Shown here piece after piece: positions 46,239 to 54,568 of a DNA stretch of 64,000 bases (the first letter of the stretch is position 1; every line of letters begins with the position of its first letter). The stretch is from Bacteroidetes bacterium ADurb.Bin013 (GTDB taxonomy: Bacteria; Bacteroidota; Bacteroidia; Bacteroidales; UBA932), in NCBI GenBank assembly GCA_002071385.1, contig MWFB01000009.1, positions 1 through 64,000 on the forward strand, given 5' to 3'. A program made the position numbers and the translations under genes. The notes below the pieces were generated by a model, which was not told the origin of the DNA, ran no database searches, and saw only the letters and a list, made by a program, of their open reading frames with translations.

Positions 46239-47219
46239 ATGGAATCTTTACGTGAAATAAGAAGAAGGATCAATTCTGTCCGCAGGACGCAGAAGATCAC
46301 AGAAGCCATGCATAGGATCTCATCTGCAAAACTTCACAAGGCACAAACAGCCCTTGGGTATATTCTGCCTTATGAAGAAAGGTTGCATTACATGCTTCTG
46401 ACCTTTATTCACGAAGAGCGTTACTTGTATGAGCACGGTTTTCCTCATGGCATGAGTGCTCTGCGACAGACTCCTTATGCATTGGCCCGTCCCGTAAACC
46501 AGGTATCCATAATTTTCATGGCTTCGGATACGGGGCTTTGCGGTGCTTACAATGCCAATATTGAAAAAAAATGCCTTGAAGCGCTGGGTGAATACGCCAA
46601 CCTGCCCCGCGAAAACATCACCCTCTACCCTGTAGGGATAAAAATGCTGGAGGTGGCACAGAAAACGGGGTGTAAGGTGGATGACCGCTATGTGGGCCTG
46701 ATGGCACATCCCAATGCCAAAACATGTGAAAGGTTATCCCGAAGGCTGGAGATCGGTTACATGAGGGGCATGGTGGATAAGGCAGAGCTTATCTATTATC
46801 ATTTCAAGAACATGTCTGTCCAGATCCTTCAGAGAGACATCTTTCTGCCATTTCAGTCAGAACTGGTAAAAAGCACAAATCCTGCTTTCGGATGCGAGAT
46901 AAGGGGTAAGCAAGGCCCCATCATTCCACAGGAATACCCGCTGGCAGAACTTGACCCTGAATACTATGAAGGATTCATCATAGAACCTTCACGCCAGGAA
47001 CTCATAGATGCACTGTTACCTCGGGTACTGAGTTTCCAGTTATACATGGCTGTGCTGGATGCCAATGCGTCGGAACATGCTGCAAGGACAATTGCCATGA
47101 AAGCAGCATCCGAGAACGCGCAGGATCTTGTCCGCGATCTGACACTACTCTATAACAAAAGCCGTCAGCAGGCCATTACAGCAGAAATTCTCGATATTTT
47201 ATCGGGTTCGGTAAGGTAA
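46239..47219 (+). CDS. atpG: ATP synthase F1 subunit gamma
   Basis: Rotor shaft of F1. The 326-residue product starts with the family's REIRRRINSVRRTQKITEAM and ends with SEHAARTIAMKAASENAQDL then YNKSRQQAITAEILDILSGS. It is about 35 residues longer than the typical 290; the excess seems to lie in the central domain, around residues 60-85 and 210-235. Last gene of the operon. It faces hpf across a 4-bp gap with no room for a separate terminator. Confidence 0.93.
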   Translation: MESLREIRRRINSVRRTQKITEAMHRISSAKLHKAQTALGYILPYEERLHYMLLTFIHEERYLYEHGFPHGMSALRQTPYALARPVNQVSIIFMASDTGLCGAYNANIEKKCLEALGEYANLPRENITLYPVGIKMLEVAQKTGCKVDDRYVGLMAHPNAKTCERLSRRLEIGYMRGMVDKAELIYYHFKNMSVQILQRDIFLPFQSELVKSTNPAFGCEIRGKQGPIIPQEYPLAELDPEYYEGFIIEPSRQELIDALLPRVLSFQLYMAVLDANASEHAARTIAMKAASENAQDLVRDLTLLYNKSRQQAITAEILDILSGSVR

Positions 47220-47223
47220 CAGA

Positions 47224-47517
47224 TCAGTTGCCTCGCATTTTCTGTTTTGTTTTCACCAGGTTTTCTTTCAATATATCCACACCTGTAGCGACAGCTTCTT
47301 CAAAGGTTGGACAAGTTCGTTCCGCAATGAGTTCATTTCCGGGAACCTTGACACGAAGGGTGGCTTTTTTATTATCATGACCGGGTACCAGTGAAAGAGT
47401 CACCTCAACTCCAATGATGGCATCAAAGAAACGATCCAGTTTCCCCACTTTTTCGTCAATGAAATCGAGAAGTTTCCTGTCGGCATCAAATTTTACGGAT
47501 TCAACTCTAATGTCCAT
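47224..47517 (-). CDS. hpf: Ribosome hibernation promoting factor (short HPF/RaiA type)
   Basis: Small protein that binds the decoding centre of stalled ribosomes during stress or stationary phase. The 97-residue product from ATG 47517 (MDIRVESVKFDADRKLLDFI) matches the short HPF/YfiA fold, with VEVTLSLVPGHDNKKATLRV and a C-terminal helix. There is no long-HPF dimerisation domain. A longer frame to 47568 is rejected because ATG 47517 has a GGAGGT Shine-Dalgarno 5 nt upstream, which is rare in this genome. It follows xerC by 47 bp. Confidence 0.9.
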   Translation of the reverse strand: MDIRVESVKFDADRKLLDFIDEKVGKLDRFFDAIIGVEVTLSLVPGHDNKKATLRVKVPGNELIAERTCPTFEEAVATGVDILKENLVKTKQKMRGN

Positions 47518-47522
47518 GATAT

Positions 47523-47528
47523 ACCTCC
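47523..47528 (-). promoter_or_regulatory. Strong Shine-Dalgarno (GGAGGT) of hpf
   Basis: GGAGGT lies 5 nt before the hpf ATG. Most starts in this window have no such motif, so this one decides the hpf start and suggests special translational control. Confidence 0.8.
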
Positions 47529-47564
47529 ATTTTATATTGTTAATAACTACGCCCCGGGGAGCTT

Positions 47565-48425
47565 TCATGCCCTTGGGTGCGCTTTTTTATAGGCTTTTTT
47601 TAGTGCTTCAAATGAATTGTGTGTGTAAACCTGCGTGGCTGCGAGCGAATCGTGGCCAAGCAACTCCTTGATGCTGTTCAGGTCTGCCCCGCGGTTCAAC
47701 AAGTGGGTAGCCAGGGAGTGACGCAGCACGTGGGGGCTTTTTTTCCCGGTAAATCCGGGTTCGCCTGACAATTCTTTGTGTACCATTTTGCTGATTGTTG
47801 TAAGGGCCAGTGGTTGCCCGTCTTTACGGCAGAACAACCAGGGTGAATTGATGTTCCTTTCAGCAATGAATTGCTGCAAATCCCGGACCAAACCTTTGCC
47901 CAGGGGAACGTCCCGCTCTTTGTTGCCTTTGCCCCTCACACGAAGCAAAGACCGGTAAAAGTCAATGTCTTCAATACGTATTCCCGCCAGCTCTGCCCGG
48001 CGGATCCCCGTGGCATAAATCAAATGTATCATGAACGACACCAAAGTTGGGGATGATTCGCTCCTGTCTATAAGGTTGTTGATGCTTGCTTCGGGATAGA
48101 ACTCGGGAATACGCCTTCCTTTTTTCGGGCGTATGAGCAGTTTCAGGGGATTGTCCGGGAGCTTCCCTTTCCTGACCAGGTAGTTGCAATAGGAACTCAA
48201 TGCAGAGAGTCTCTGGTATACGGTGGCAGGACTCAGACCCTGTTCCAGGAGCCAGCCTGTGTATGCCCTCAGATGGTTCAGCGACACCTCCTTCATAGGA
48301 TTGTCTTCCTTCTGGAAGTCCATGAAGTTGTAAAAATCTGTAATGGCGTGATTGTAAATTGATTGAGTTCTTATTGAATAGCGCTTTTGAACCCTCAGGA
48401 AGTCTATGAAATCACTTCTTTCCAT
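47565..48425 (-). CDS. xerC: Tyrosine recombinase (XerC/XerD family)
   Basis: Site-specific recombinase likely to resolve chromosome dimers. From ATG 48425 (MERSDFIDFLRVQKRYSIRT) the product has 286 residues: an N-terminal SAM-like core-binding domain (about 1-95) and a catalytic domain with Arg in YATGIRRAEL, SPHVLRHSLATHLLNRGAD (His-x-x-Arg), LGHDSLAATQVYTH (His and the nucleophilic Tyr). The longer frame to 48578 runs through rpsU and is rejected. XerC versus XerD cannot be settled by eye. It follows the rpsU terminator, has its own promoter box and a leader of only a few nucleotides. Confidence 0.88.
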   Translation of the reverse strand: MERSDFIDFLRVQKRYSIRTQSIYNHAITDFYNFMDFQKEDNPMKEVSLNHLRAYTGWLLEQGLSPATVYQRLSALSSYCNYLVRKGKLPDNPLKLLIRPKKGRRIPEFYPEASINNLIDRSESSPTLVSFMIHLIYATGIRRAELAGIRIEDIDFYRSLLRVRGKGNKERDVPLGKGLVRDLQQFIAERNINSPWLFCRKDGQPLALTTISKMVHKELSGEPGFTGKKSPHVLRHSLATHLLNRGADLNSIKELLGHDSLAATQVYTHNSFEALKKAYKKAHPRA

Positions 48426-48431
48426 CGTATA

Positions 48432-48439
48432 CAAATATA
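48432..48439 (-). promoter_or_regulatory. xerC promoter -7 box (TATATTTG)
   Basis: Exact TAnnTTTG match on the minus strand, ending 6 bp before the xerC ATG and immediately after the U-tract of the rpsU terminator. It would give a near-leaderless xerC-hpf mRNA. Confidence 0.55.
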
Positions 48440-48440
48440 C

Positions 48441-48465
48441 AAAAAAACGAGGATTATTCCTCGTT
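48441..48465 (-). terminator. Intrinsic terminator overlapping the rpsU stop codon
   Basis: Perfect 8-bp stem (AACGAGGA at 48458-48465 read on the minus strand, and its complement at 48446-48453) with a 4-nt loop, followed by seven U (48441-48447, the first overlapping the stem). The rpsU TAA stop (48454-48456) is in the loop and the 5' arm is the last rpsU codons, so ribosomes finishing rpsU would cover the hairpin. Confidence 0.85.
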
Positions 48466-48645
48466 ATTCTGCAACCTTTGTTTATATACGGCTTTCTTTT
48501 GCTGATCCCTTTTGGTAACGGAGGGTTTGGAAAAGGCCTGGCGGCTTCTGAGCTCACGCACAATCCCTGTCTTTTCAAATTTCCTTTTGAATTTCTTTAA
48601 TGCGCGTTCTATGTTTTCGCCTTCCTTAACAGGTACAATAATCAT
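48454..48645 (-). CDS. rpsU: 30S ribosomal protein bS21
   Basis: Small basic ribosomal protein, 63 residues from ATG 48645 (MIIVPVKEGENIERALKKFK), with the typical KTGIVRELRSRQAFSKPSVT centre and a Lys/Arg/Gln-rich tail. A GTG start 12 bases upstream is rejected because it abuts the Shine-Dalgarno. GGAGGT lies 10 nt before the ATG. In Bacteroidetes ribosomes bS21 helps sequester the anti-Shine-Dalgarno end of 16S rRNA, and strong Shine-Dalgarno on rpsU has been linked to autoregulation. The gene ends in its own terminator hairpin. Confidence 0.95.
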   Translation of the reverse strand: MIIVPVKEGENIERALKKFKRKFEKTGIVRELRSRQAFSKPSVTKRDQQKKAVYKQRLQNNEE

Positions 48646-48655
48646 ATTAGCAGAC

Positions 48656-48661
48656 ACCTCC
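48656..48661 (-). promoter_or_regulatory. Strong Shine-Dalgarno (GGAGGT) of rpsU
   Basis: GGAGGT 10 nt upstream of the rpsU ATG, one of only three strong Shine-Dalgarno sequences I find before starts in the window. Consistent with translation favoured by ribosomes that lack bS21. Confidence 0.75.
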
Positions 48662-48676
48662 TTTTGTTACGGGGTG

Positions 48677-48706
48677 CAAAAGTAGACAAAAAAATGGAAA
48701 ATCAAA
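48677..48706 (-). promoter_or_regulatory. rpsU promoter (TTTG - 18 bp - TACTTTTG)
   Basis: Minus-strand TACTTTTG at 48677-48684 with TTTG at 48703-48706. The rpsU ATG is 31 bp downstream of the box, leaving a leader of about 25 nt that includes the Shine-Dalgarno. The hutU box begins exactly 40 bp to the right. Confidence 0.65.
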
Positions 48707-48716
48707 GGGTAAACTG

Positions 48717-48724
48717 TATATTTG
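48717..48724 (+). promoter_or_regulatory. hutU promoter -7 box (TATATTTG)
   Basis: Exact TAnnTTTG match 30 bp before the hutU ATG; no clear -33 TTTG. Back to back with the rpsU promoter at a 40-bp offset. Confidence 0.55.
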
Positions 48725-48754
48725 TAAGTTAAATGCTGAAAATTCCATTCGATT

Positions 48755-50734
48755 ATGTTCAATGAAGGCATTCCTTCACAGATTCCACCGGAAATTCCCC
48801 TGGATGAAAGTGTAAACCATGCGCCGGTAAGAAAAGACATCCTTTCAAAGGAAGAAAAAAAGCTGGCCCTTGCAAACGCACTCCGCTATTTTCCTGCCGA
48901 GCAGCATGCAGCACTCGCACCCGGATTTGCCCGTGAACTGAAGCAGTACGGCAGGATCTACATGTACCGCTACCGTCCTCAAAAGCCCATTACTGCAGGC
49001 AGGCTGGAAGATTATCCTGCCAAGTGCCATCAGGCAGCGGCCATCATGCTCATGATAAACAACAATCTGGATAAGGCCATTGCCCAACACCCGCACGAAT
49101 TGATCACTTACGGGGGAAACGGGGCGGTTTTTCAGAACTGGGCCCAGTACCATCTGTGTATGCATTACCTTTCACAGATGACAGATGAGCAGACCCTTGT
49201 GCTGTATTCGGGCCATCCGCTGGGACTTTTCCCTTCATCAAAAGAGGCACCGCGCCTGGTGATCACCAACGGGATGGTCATTCCCAATTATTCCTCGAGA
49301 AATCACTGGGAGAAACTGAATGCACTGGGCGTTTCACAATACGGACAGATGACTGCCGGTTCCTTCATGTATATCGGGCCGCAGGGAATCGTTCATGGCA
49401 CGACGATAACCATCATGAATGCCACAAGGATGCGCACACAGGAGACCAAGGGCTCACTGCTGTTTGTATCCAGCGGCCTGGGAGGGATGTCTGGTGCACA
49501 GCCAAAAGCCGCCAGGATAGCAGGCGTTGTGGGTGTGATTGCCGAGATTGATCCCCTGGCAACGGCCAAAAGATATGAGCAGGGTTGGGTAGACGAAGTG
49601 TACCACGACCTCGGATCACTGACCACCCGTATCCTGGAAGCCAAAAGGGGAGGAGAGGCAGTTTCACTCGCCTACCAGGGGAACGTGGTGGACCTGTGGG
49701 AACATCTCGCCGCAGAAGGGATTGGGGTTGAGCTGGGATCTGACCAGACAAGCCTGCACAACCCTTTCTCGGGAGGATATTACCCGGTTGGATATACCCT
49801 GGAGGAATCCAGAAAAATGATTGCAAAGGACCCCGGTCATTTTGAAGAAGCTGTCCGCCTGAGCCTCAGACGACAGGTCAAGGCCATAAACACGTTGGCT
49901 ACACGGGGCATGTATTTCTTTGATTACGGTAATGCATTCCTGCTGGAAGCATCACGCGCAGGAGCGGATATCATGCTGGCAAACGGGAAATTCCGTTACC
50001 CTTCCTATGTGCAGGACATCATGGGACCCTTGTTCTTTGATTACGGCTTTGGTCCCTTCCGCTGGGTATGCACCTCTTCCCTGGAAGAAGACCTCCTGGA
50101 AACAGACAGGATTGCCGCCGGAGTTCTGGAGGAGCTGCTGGAACAGGCCCCCGCTGACATATACAGCCAACTGCAGGATAACCTGCACTGGATACGCAAT
50201 GCCCATAAGAATAACCTGGTAGTTGGCTCCCAGGCCCGCATTTTGTATGCCGATGCCAGGGGACGTGTACGCATAGCCCTTGCCATGAACCGTGCCATAA
50301 GGGAAGGCCGCATAAAAGGGCCCATTGTACTTGGCAGGGACCATCACGATGTATCAGGGACGGACTCCCCCTACAGGGAAACATCCAACATTTACGACGG
50401 TTCCTCACTTACCGCAGATATGGCAGTACACAATGTGATAGGGGATGCCTTCAGGGGCGCCACCTGGGTGTCCCTGCACAATGGCGGAGGCGTGGGCTGG
50501 GGAGAGGCCATCAACGGCGGTTTCGGCCTGGTAATTGACGGAAGTCCTGATGCTGACAGGCGTATTAAAAGCATGCTCTTCTGGGATGTGAACAACGGCA
50601 TTGCAAGACGTGCCTGGGCCAGGAATCCCGGAGCCATCTCGGCCCTGAAAAGAGCTATGGAGGAGGAGCCCTTGCTGAAAGTGACGGTTCCTACTCCGGC
50701 AGATCCCAAAGTGCTGGATGTTTTTGATGTATGA
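48755..50734 (+). CDS. hutU: Urocanate hydratase
   Basis: NAD-dependent hydration of urocanate to imidazolone propionate, the second step of histidine breakdown. The 659-residue product is the long form with YGGNGAVFQNWAQYHLCM near residue 128, SGHPLGLFPS, MTAGSFMYIGPQGIVHGTTI, SSGLGGMSGAQPKAA, HNPFSGGYYPVGYTLEES and FGPFRWVCTSSLEEDL near 435, which contains the conserved catalytic-region Cys. No hutH, hutI or ftcD gene is nearby, so histidine utilisation would depend on genes elsewhere. mutA begins 16 bp downstream, so hutU-mutA-mutB is probably one transcript. Confidence 0.95.
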   Translation: MFNEGIPSQIPPEIPLDESVNHAPVRKDILSKEEKKLALANALRYFPAEQHAALAPGFARELKQYGRIYMYRYRPQKPITAGRLEDYPAKCHQAAAIMLMINNNLDKAIAQHPHELITYGGNGAVFQNWAQYHLCMHYLSQMTDEQTLVLYSGHPLGLFPSSKEAPRLVITNGMVIPNYSSRNHWEKLNALGVSQYGQMTAGSFMYIGPQGIVHGTTITIMNATRMRTQETKGSLLFVSSGLGGMSGAQPKAARIAGVVGVIAEIDPLATAKRYEQGWVDEVYHDLGSLTTRILEAKRGGEAVSLAYQGNVVDLWEHLAAEGIGVELGSDQTSLHNPFSGGYYPVGYTLEESRKMIAKDPGHFEEAVRLSLRRQVKAINTLATRGMYFFDYGNAFLLEASRAGADIMLANGKFRYPSYVQDIMGPLFFDYGFGPFRWVCTSSLEEDLLETDRIAAGVLEELLEQAPADIYSQLQDNLHWIRNAHKNNLVVGSQARILYADARGRVRIALAMNRAIREGRIKGPIVLGRDHHDVSGTDSPYRETSNIYDGSSLTADMAVHNVIGDAFRGATWVSLHNGGGVGWGEAINGGFGLVIDGSPDADRRIKSMLFWDVNNGIARRAWARNPGAISALKRAMEEEPLLKVTVPTPADPKVLDVFDV

Positions 50735-50750
50735 TTATTCACCCGATAGT

Positions 50751-52535
50751 ATGACAGATATATTATTTAAAGATTTTCCACCGGTCCCGACACAAGCATG
50801 GGAGGAATTAATCCTTAGGGATCTCAAAGGAGCGGATTACAATAAGAAACTGCTCTGGAAAACACCCGATGGATTCAGTGTCCGACCCTATTACAGGGAG
50901 GAAGATCTGAAAGAAATACCACACCTGGATTCCCTTCCAGGTCAAAAACCTTACCTGCGGGGTACACGAAAAGACAACAACTGGCTCATCCGGCAGGGAT
51001 TTCCTCTCAGCGAGCCACTCTCACAAGTTAACGCAAAAGTTCTGGAAGCGCTGAACAGGGGCCTTGAATCAGTTGGTTTTGTGCTTCAGCCGGGGCAGGA
51101 ACTCACACTGCAGGACATGAATACCCTGCTTAGGGAGGTGTTCCTTCCGGCCATTGAAGTGTCCTTTGAAAACGTATCCTTTAAGAAACCAGGTACATTG
51201 CATGCTTTCCTGGAATACGTGCGTGCCACCGGTATACCTGCTGAACAGGTCAGGGCACGTTTTGGCTTCGATCCTGCAGGAGATGCTTTCTTTGCCGGCA
51301 CCATGCCCAATCCGGAAGATTTCACGGTGCTTGCCAACCTGGTCAGAACCTGCAGCGATTATCCTCAATTGCGCCTGGTGTGCATCCAGGGATACAAGAT
51401 ACAGAACAGGGGGGTGGGTGTGGTTCAGGAACTTGCCTTTTCCATGGCCATGGGTAACGAGTACCTGAAGAAATTGACCTCTGCGGGGTTATCGCCCGAT
51501 ATGGCTGCACGCTCCATACATTTCCATATGGGGATAGGAACCCATTACTTTCTTGAGATGGCCAAATTCCGCGCTGCCAGGGTTTTCTGGAACGAGATAA
51601 GCAATGCAGCAATTGCGGTTCATGCCACCTCCGGGACATGGAGCCAGACGGCATATGATATGTACGTAAACCTGCTGCGCGGCACTACCGAAGCTATGTC
51701 CGCCGCGCTGGCAGGGGTGGATTCAATGGAAGTGCTGCCCTTTGATTACGCCATAACAAAAGGAAGCGAACAGGGGTACCGCCTGGCCAGGAACATACAG
51801 ATCATACTAAAGGAAGAGGCCCATTTTGACCGTGTTACCGATCCGGCTGCCGGATCTTATTATATTGAAAACCTGACCAATTCTGTTCTTGGGGAATCCC
51901 GGAAACTGTACCTGGATATCCTGCAGACGGGAGGTTTCACGGATCCCGTAACCTGCGACAGGTTCAGGGAAACAGTGAACAGCACCCGGGAACGCCGGTT
52001 GCAAAACCTGGCCCAACGCAGGGAAACCCTGGTGGGGATCAACCAGTATCCCGATTCTACGGGAAAAGCACCAGCCGGATTGAACCTCTCCGGGGAAGAA
52101 GAGTGGATGCGTGCTGCAACCGGTTTTGAAAAGATGCGCCTCCGTACTGAACAGGCTACTGAAATACCCTCTGTATTTCTGCTCACTTTCGGAAACCTGA
52201 CCATGTGCAGGGCCAGGGCACAGTTCTCTGCCAATTTCTTTGGGATAGCCGGGTTCAAGGTCTTGGACAACAACCGTTTCAAGACAGTGGAAGATGGAAT
52301 TCAGGCGGCCGGGAAATCCGGGGCCCGTATTGTGGTTGCCTGCTCATCGGACGAGGAATACGAGGGCGCCGTACCCCTAATAGCCCGTTCCCTGGATCCC
52401 GGGACCATCCTGACCGTGGCAGGAGAACCTGCCTGTAAAGAAGCCCTTATGGATCGGGGTATCAATCATTTCATCAGCGTCCGGAGCGATGTGCTTGAAA
52501 CGTTGCTCGGATATCAAAAAGAGTTGGGATTATGA
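50751..52535 (+). CDS. mutA: Methylmalonyl-CoA mutase small (beta) subunit
   Basis: Non-catalytic partner of MutB in the heterodimeric enzyme. From ATG 50751 ([20 protein letters not shown]) it has 594 residues; this start matches the family's KDFPPVxxxxW N-terminus, whereas the frame from 50718 overlaps the hutU stop. The TIM-barrel half (YRAARVFW-type [34 protein letters not shown]) is recognisable. The C-terminal domain lacks the DxHxxG cobalamin motif, as expected for the small subunit. It overlaps mutB by 4 bp (ATGA). Confidence 0.93.
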   Translation: MTDILFKDFPPVPTQAWEELILRDLKGADYNKKLLWKTPDGFSVRPYYREEDLKEIPHLDSLPGQKPYLRGTRKDNNWLIRQGFPLSEPLSQVNAKVLEALNRGLESVGFVLQPGQELTLQDMNTLLREVFLPAIEVSFENVSFKKPGTLHAFLEYVRATGIPAEQVRARFGFDPAGDAFFAGTMPNPEDFTVLANLVRTCSDYPQLRLVCIQGYKIQNRGVGVVQELAFSMAMGNEYLKKLTSAGLSPDMAARSIHFHMGIGTHYFLEMAKFRAARVFWNEISNAAIAVHATSGTWSQTAYDMYVNLLRGTTEAMSAALAGVDSMEVLPFDYAITKGSEQGYRLARNIQIILKEEAHFDRVTDPAAGSYYIENLTNSVLGESRKLYLDILQTGGFTDPVTCDRFRETVNSTRERRLQNLAQRRETLVGINQYPDSTGKAPAGLNLSGEEEWMRAATGFEKMRLRTEQATEIPSVFLLTFGNLTMCRARAQFSANFFGIAGFKVLDNNRFKTVEDGIQAAGKSGARIVVACSSDEEYEGAVPLIARSLDPGTILTVAGEPACKEALMDRGINHFISVRSDVLETLLGYQKELGL

Positions 52536-54568
52536 AACAGTATTATACAGCAGAAGATATAGCCAACATGGAGCATTTGCATTACGCGGCAGGTATCCCT
52601 CCCTATCTCAGGGGGCCGTACAGTACCATGTATGTGCAGAAAAGCTGGACCATCAGGCAGTATGCAGGATTTTCCACCGCAGAGGAATCGAACGCTTTTT
52701 ACCGGAGGAACCTTGCTGCAGGACAAAAAGGACTGTCTGTAGCTTTTGACCTGGCCACCCACCGCGGATATGACGCTGACCATCCACGTGTAACGGGAGA
52801 TGTGGGTAAAGCCGGAGTGAGCATCTGCTCGGTAGAAGACATGAAGGTGCTTTTTGATCAGATTCCGCTCAACAAGATGTCGGTGTCCATGACCATGAAC
52901 GGAGCCGTGTTGCCCATCATGGCCTTTTACATCGTAGCCGGGCAGGAACAGGGAGCCCGCCTGGAGGAACTTACAGGGACCATACAGAACGATATCCTGA
53001 AAGAATTCATGGTACGCAACACGTATATATATCCCCCGGAATTTTCCATGCGTATCGTAGGGGATATTTTCTCCTATGCAGCCAGAAAAATGCCCCGTTT
53101 CAATTCCATTTCCGTATCGGGGTATCATATGCAGGAAGCCGGCGCGACCAGTGAGATTGAAATGGCCTATACCCTGGCAGACGGGCTTGAATACCTCAGG
53201 ACCGGGGTGAAGGCAGGTCTGGATATTGATGATTTTGCACCCAGAATCTCATTCTTCTGGGCCATTGGCATGAACCATTTTGAGGAAATAGCCAAAATGC
53301 GCGCTGCTCGCATGATCTGGGCAAAAATCGTGAAATCCTTCAATCCCAAAAATCCGAAATCCCTGTCACTGCGGACACATTGCCAGACTTCAGGTTGGTC
53401 CCTTACAGAACAGGATCCATTCAACAACGTAGCACGAACCTGCACGGAAGCCATGGCTGCTGCCCTGGGTCATACCCAGAGCCTGCACACCAACGCCCTG
53501 GACGAAGCCATAGCGCTTCCCACGGATTTTTCGGCAAGGATCGCCCGTAATACTCAATTGTACCTGCAGGACGAGACGGAAATCTGCAGAGGCATTGACC
53601 CCTGGGCCGGATCGTATTACGTGGAGACACTGACACACCAGATGGCTCACAAAGCCTGGGAACTTATACAGGAGATCGAGGACCTGGGCGGGATGGCAAA
53701 AGCCATTGAAACCGGTATTCCCAAACTCAGGATAGAAGAAGCCGCTGCGCGTACCCAGGCCAGGATAGATTCCGGGGAACAGGTGGTGGTAGGTGTTAAT
53801 AAATACCGACTGGAAAAAGAAGATCCCATAGATATACTGGATGTGGACAACACAAAGGTCCGCCTTTCACAGATCGCACGCCTGGAAGAACTCAAAAAGA
53901 CAAGAGATTCCAAAAAGGTGGCAGCTTCCCTGGCAGCCCTGACCAGGGCGGCAGCTGATAATTCAGGGAACCTGCTGGAACTGGCCGTGGAAGCAGCCCG
54001 TAACAGGGCCACTCTGGGTGAGATCTCGGATGCCTGTGAAAAAGTGGCAGGACGTTATAAAGCTGTAATTCGTATGAATAAGGGAGTTTATTTATCGGAA
54101 GTGAAGGATGATCCTTACTTTGCAAAAGCCAGGGAAATGGTGGCCAGTTTTGCTGCCCGGGAAGGCCGCCAGCCCCGTATCATGGTAGCCAAGCTTGGTC
54201 AGGACGGGCACGACCGCGGAGCCAAGGTGGTAGCCACGGGTTATGCCGATATCGGGTTCGACGTCGACATGGGTCCCTTGTTCCAGACACCGGAAGAAGC
54301 TGCCCGTCAGGCTGTAGAAAACGACGTGCATATAGTGGGGGTATCTTCGCTGGCTGCGGGCCATAAGACGCTGGTGCCCCAGGTAGTGAAAACCCTCAGG
54401 GAGATGGGGCGGGAAGATATCATGGTCATTGTGGGAGGGGTCATCCCGGGCCAGGACTACCAGGAACTCTACGACGCCGGGGCAGTTGCCGTATTCGGAC
54501 CCGGGACACCCGTATCGTTGTGTGCCATCAGAATGCTTGAATTGCTGGAACAGCAGTCAGATAAATAG
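52532..54568 (+). CDS. mutB: Methylmalonyl-CoA mutase large (alpha) subunit, short N-terminus
   Basis: Adenosylcobalamin-dependent interconversion of succinyl-CoA and methylmalonyl-CoA. Visible are the active-site Tyr in [20 protein letters not shown], His in [14 protein letters not shown], the CoA-site [20 protein letters not shown], and the B12 domain with the cobalt-ligand motif [13 protein letters not shown] plus [12 protein letters not shown] and VIVGGVIPG. The 678-residue length is about 40-50 short. The protein begins at the YTAEDI...YAAGIPP segment and lacks the N-terminal arm that wraps the small subunit in the Propionibacterium enzyme. The start overlaps mutA by 4 bp, so no upstream extension fits. 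Its 3' end overlaps lplA by 12 bp. Confidence 0.93.
   Translation: MKQYYTAEDIANMEHLHYAAGIPPYLRGPYSTMYVQKSWTIRQYAGFSTAEESNAFYRRNLAAGQKGLSVAFDLATHRGYDADHPRVTGDVGKAGVSICSVEDMKVLFDQIPLNKMSVSMTMNGAVLPIMAFYIVAGQEQGARLEELTGTIQNDILKEFMVRNTYIYPPEFSMRIVGDIFSYAARKMPRFNSISVSGYHMQEAGATSEIEMAYTLADGLEYLRTGVKAGLDIDDFAPRISFFWAIGMNHFEEIAKMRAARMIWAKIVKSFNPKNPKSLSLRTHCQTSGWSLTEQDPFNNVARTCTEAMAAALGHTQSLHTNALDEAIALPTDFSARIARNTQLYLQDETEICRGIDPWAGSYYVETLTHQMAHKAWELIQEIEDLGGMAKAIETGIPKLRIEEAAARTQARIDSGEQVVVGVNKYRLEKEDPIDILDVDNTKVRLSQIARLEELKKTRDSKKVAASLAALTRAAADNSGNLLELAVEAARNRATLGEISDACEKVAGRYKAVIRMNKGVYLSEVKDDPYFAKAREMVASFAAREGRQPRIMVAKLGQDGHDRGAKVVATGYADIGFDVDMGPLFQTPEEAARQAVENDVHIVGVSSLAAGHKTLVPQVVKTLREMGREDIMVIVGGVIPGQDYQELYDAGAVAVFGPGTPVSLCAIRMLELLEQQSDK

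Noticed and set aside
48426-48578. Long N-terminal extension of the Xer recombinase
   Set aside because: It runs in another frame through the rpsU 3' end and the terminator; the family N-terminus begins at ATG 48425.
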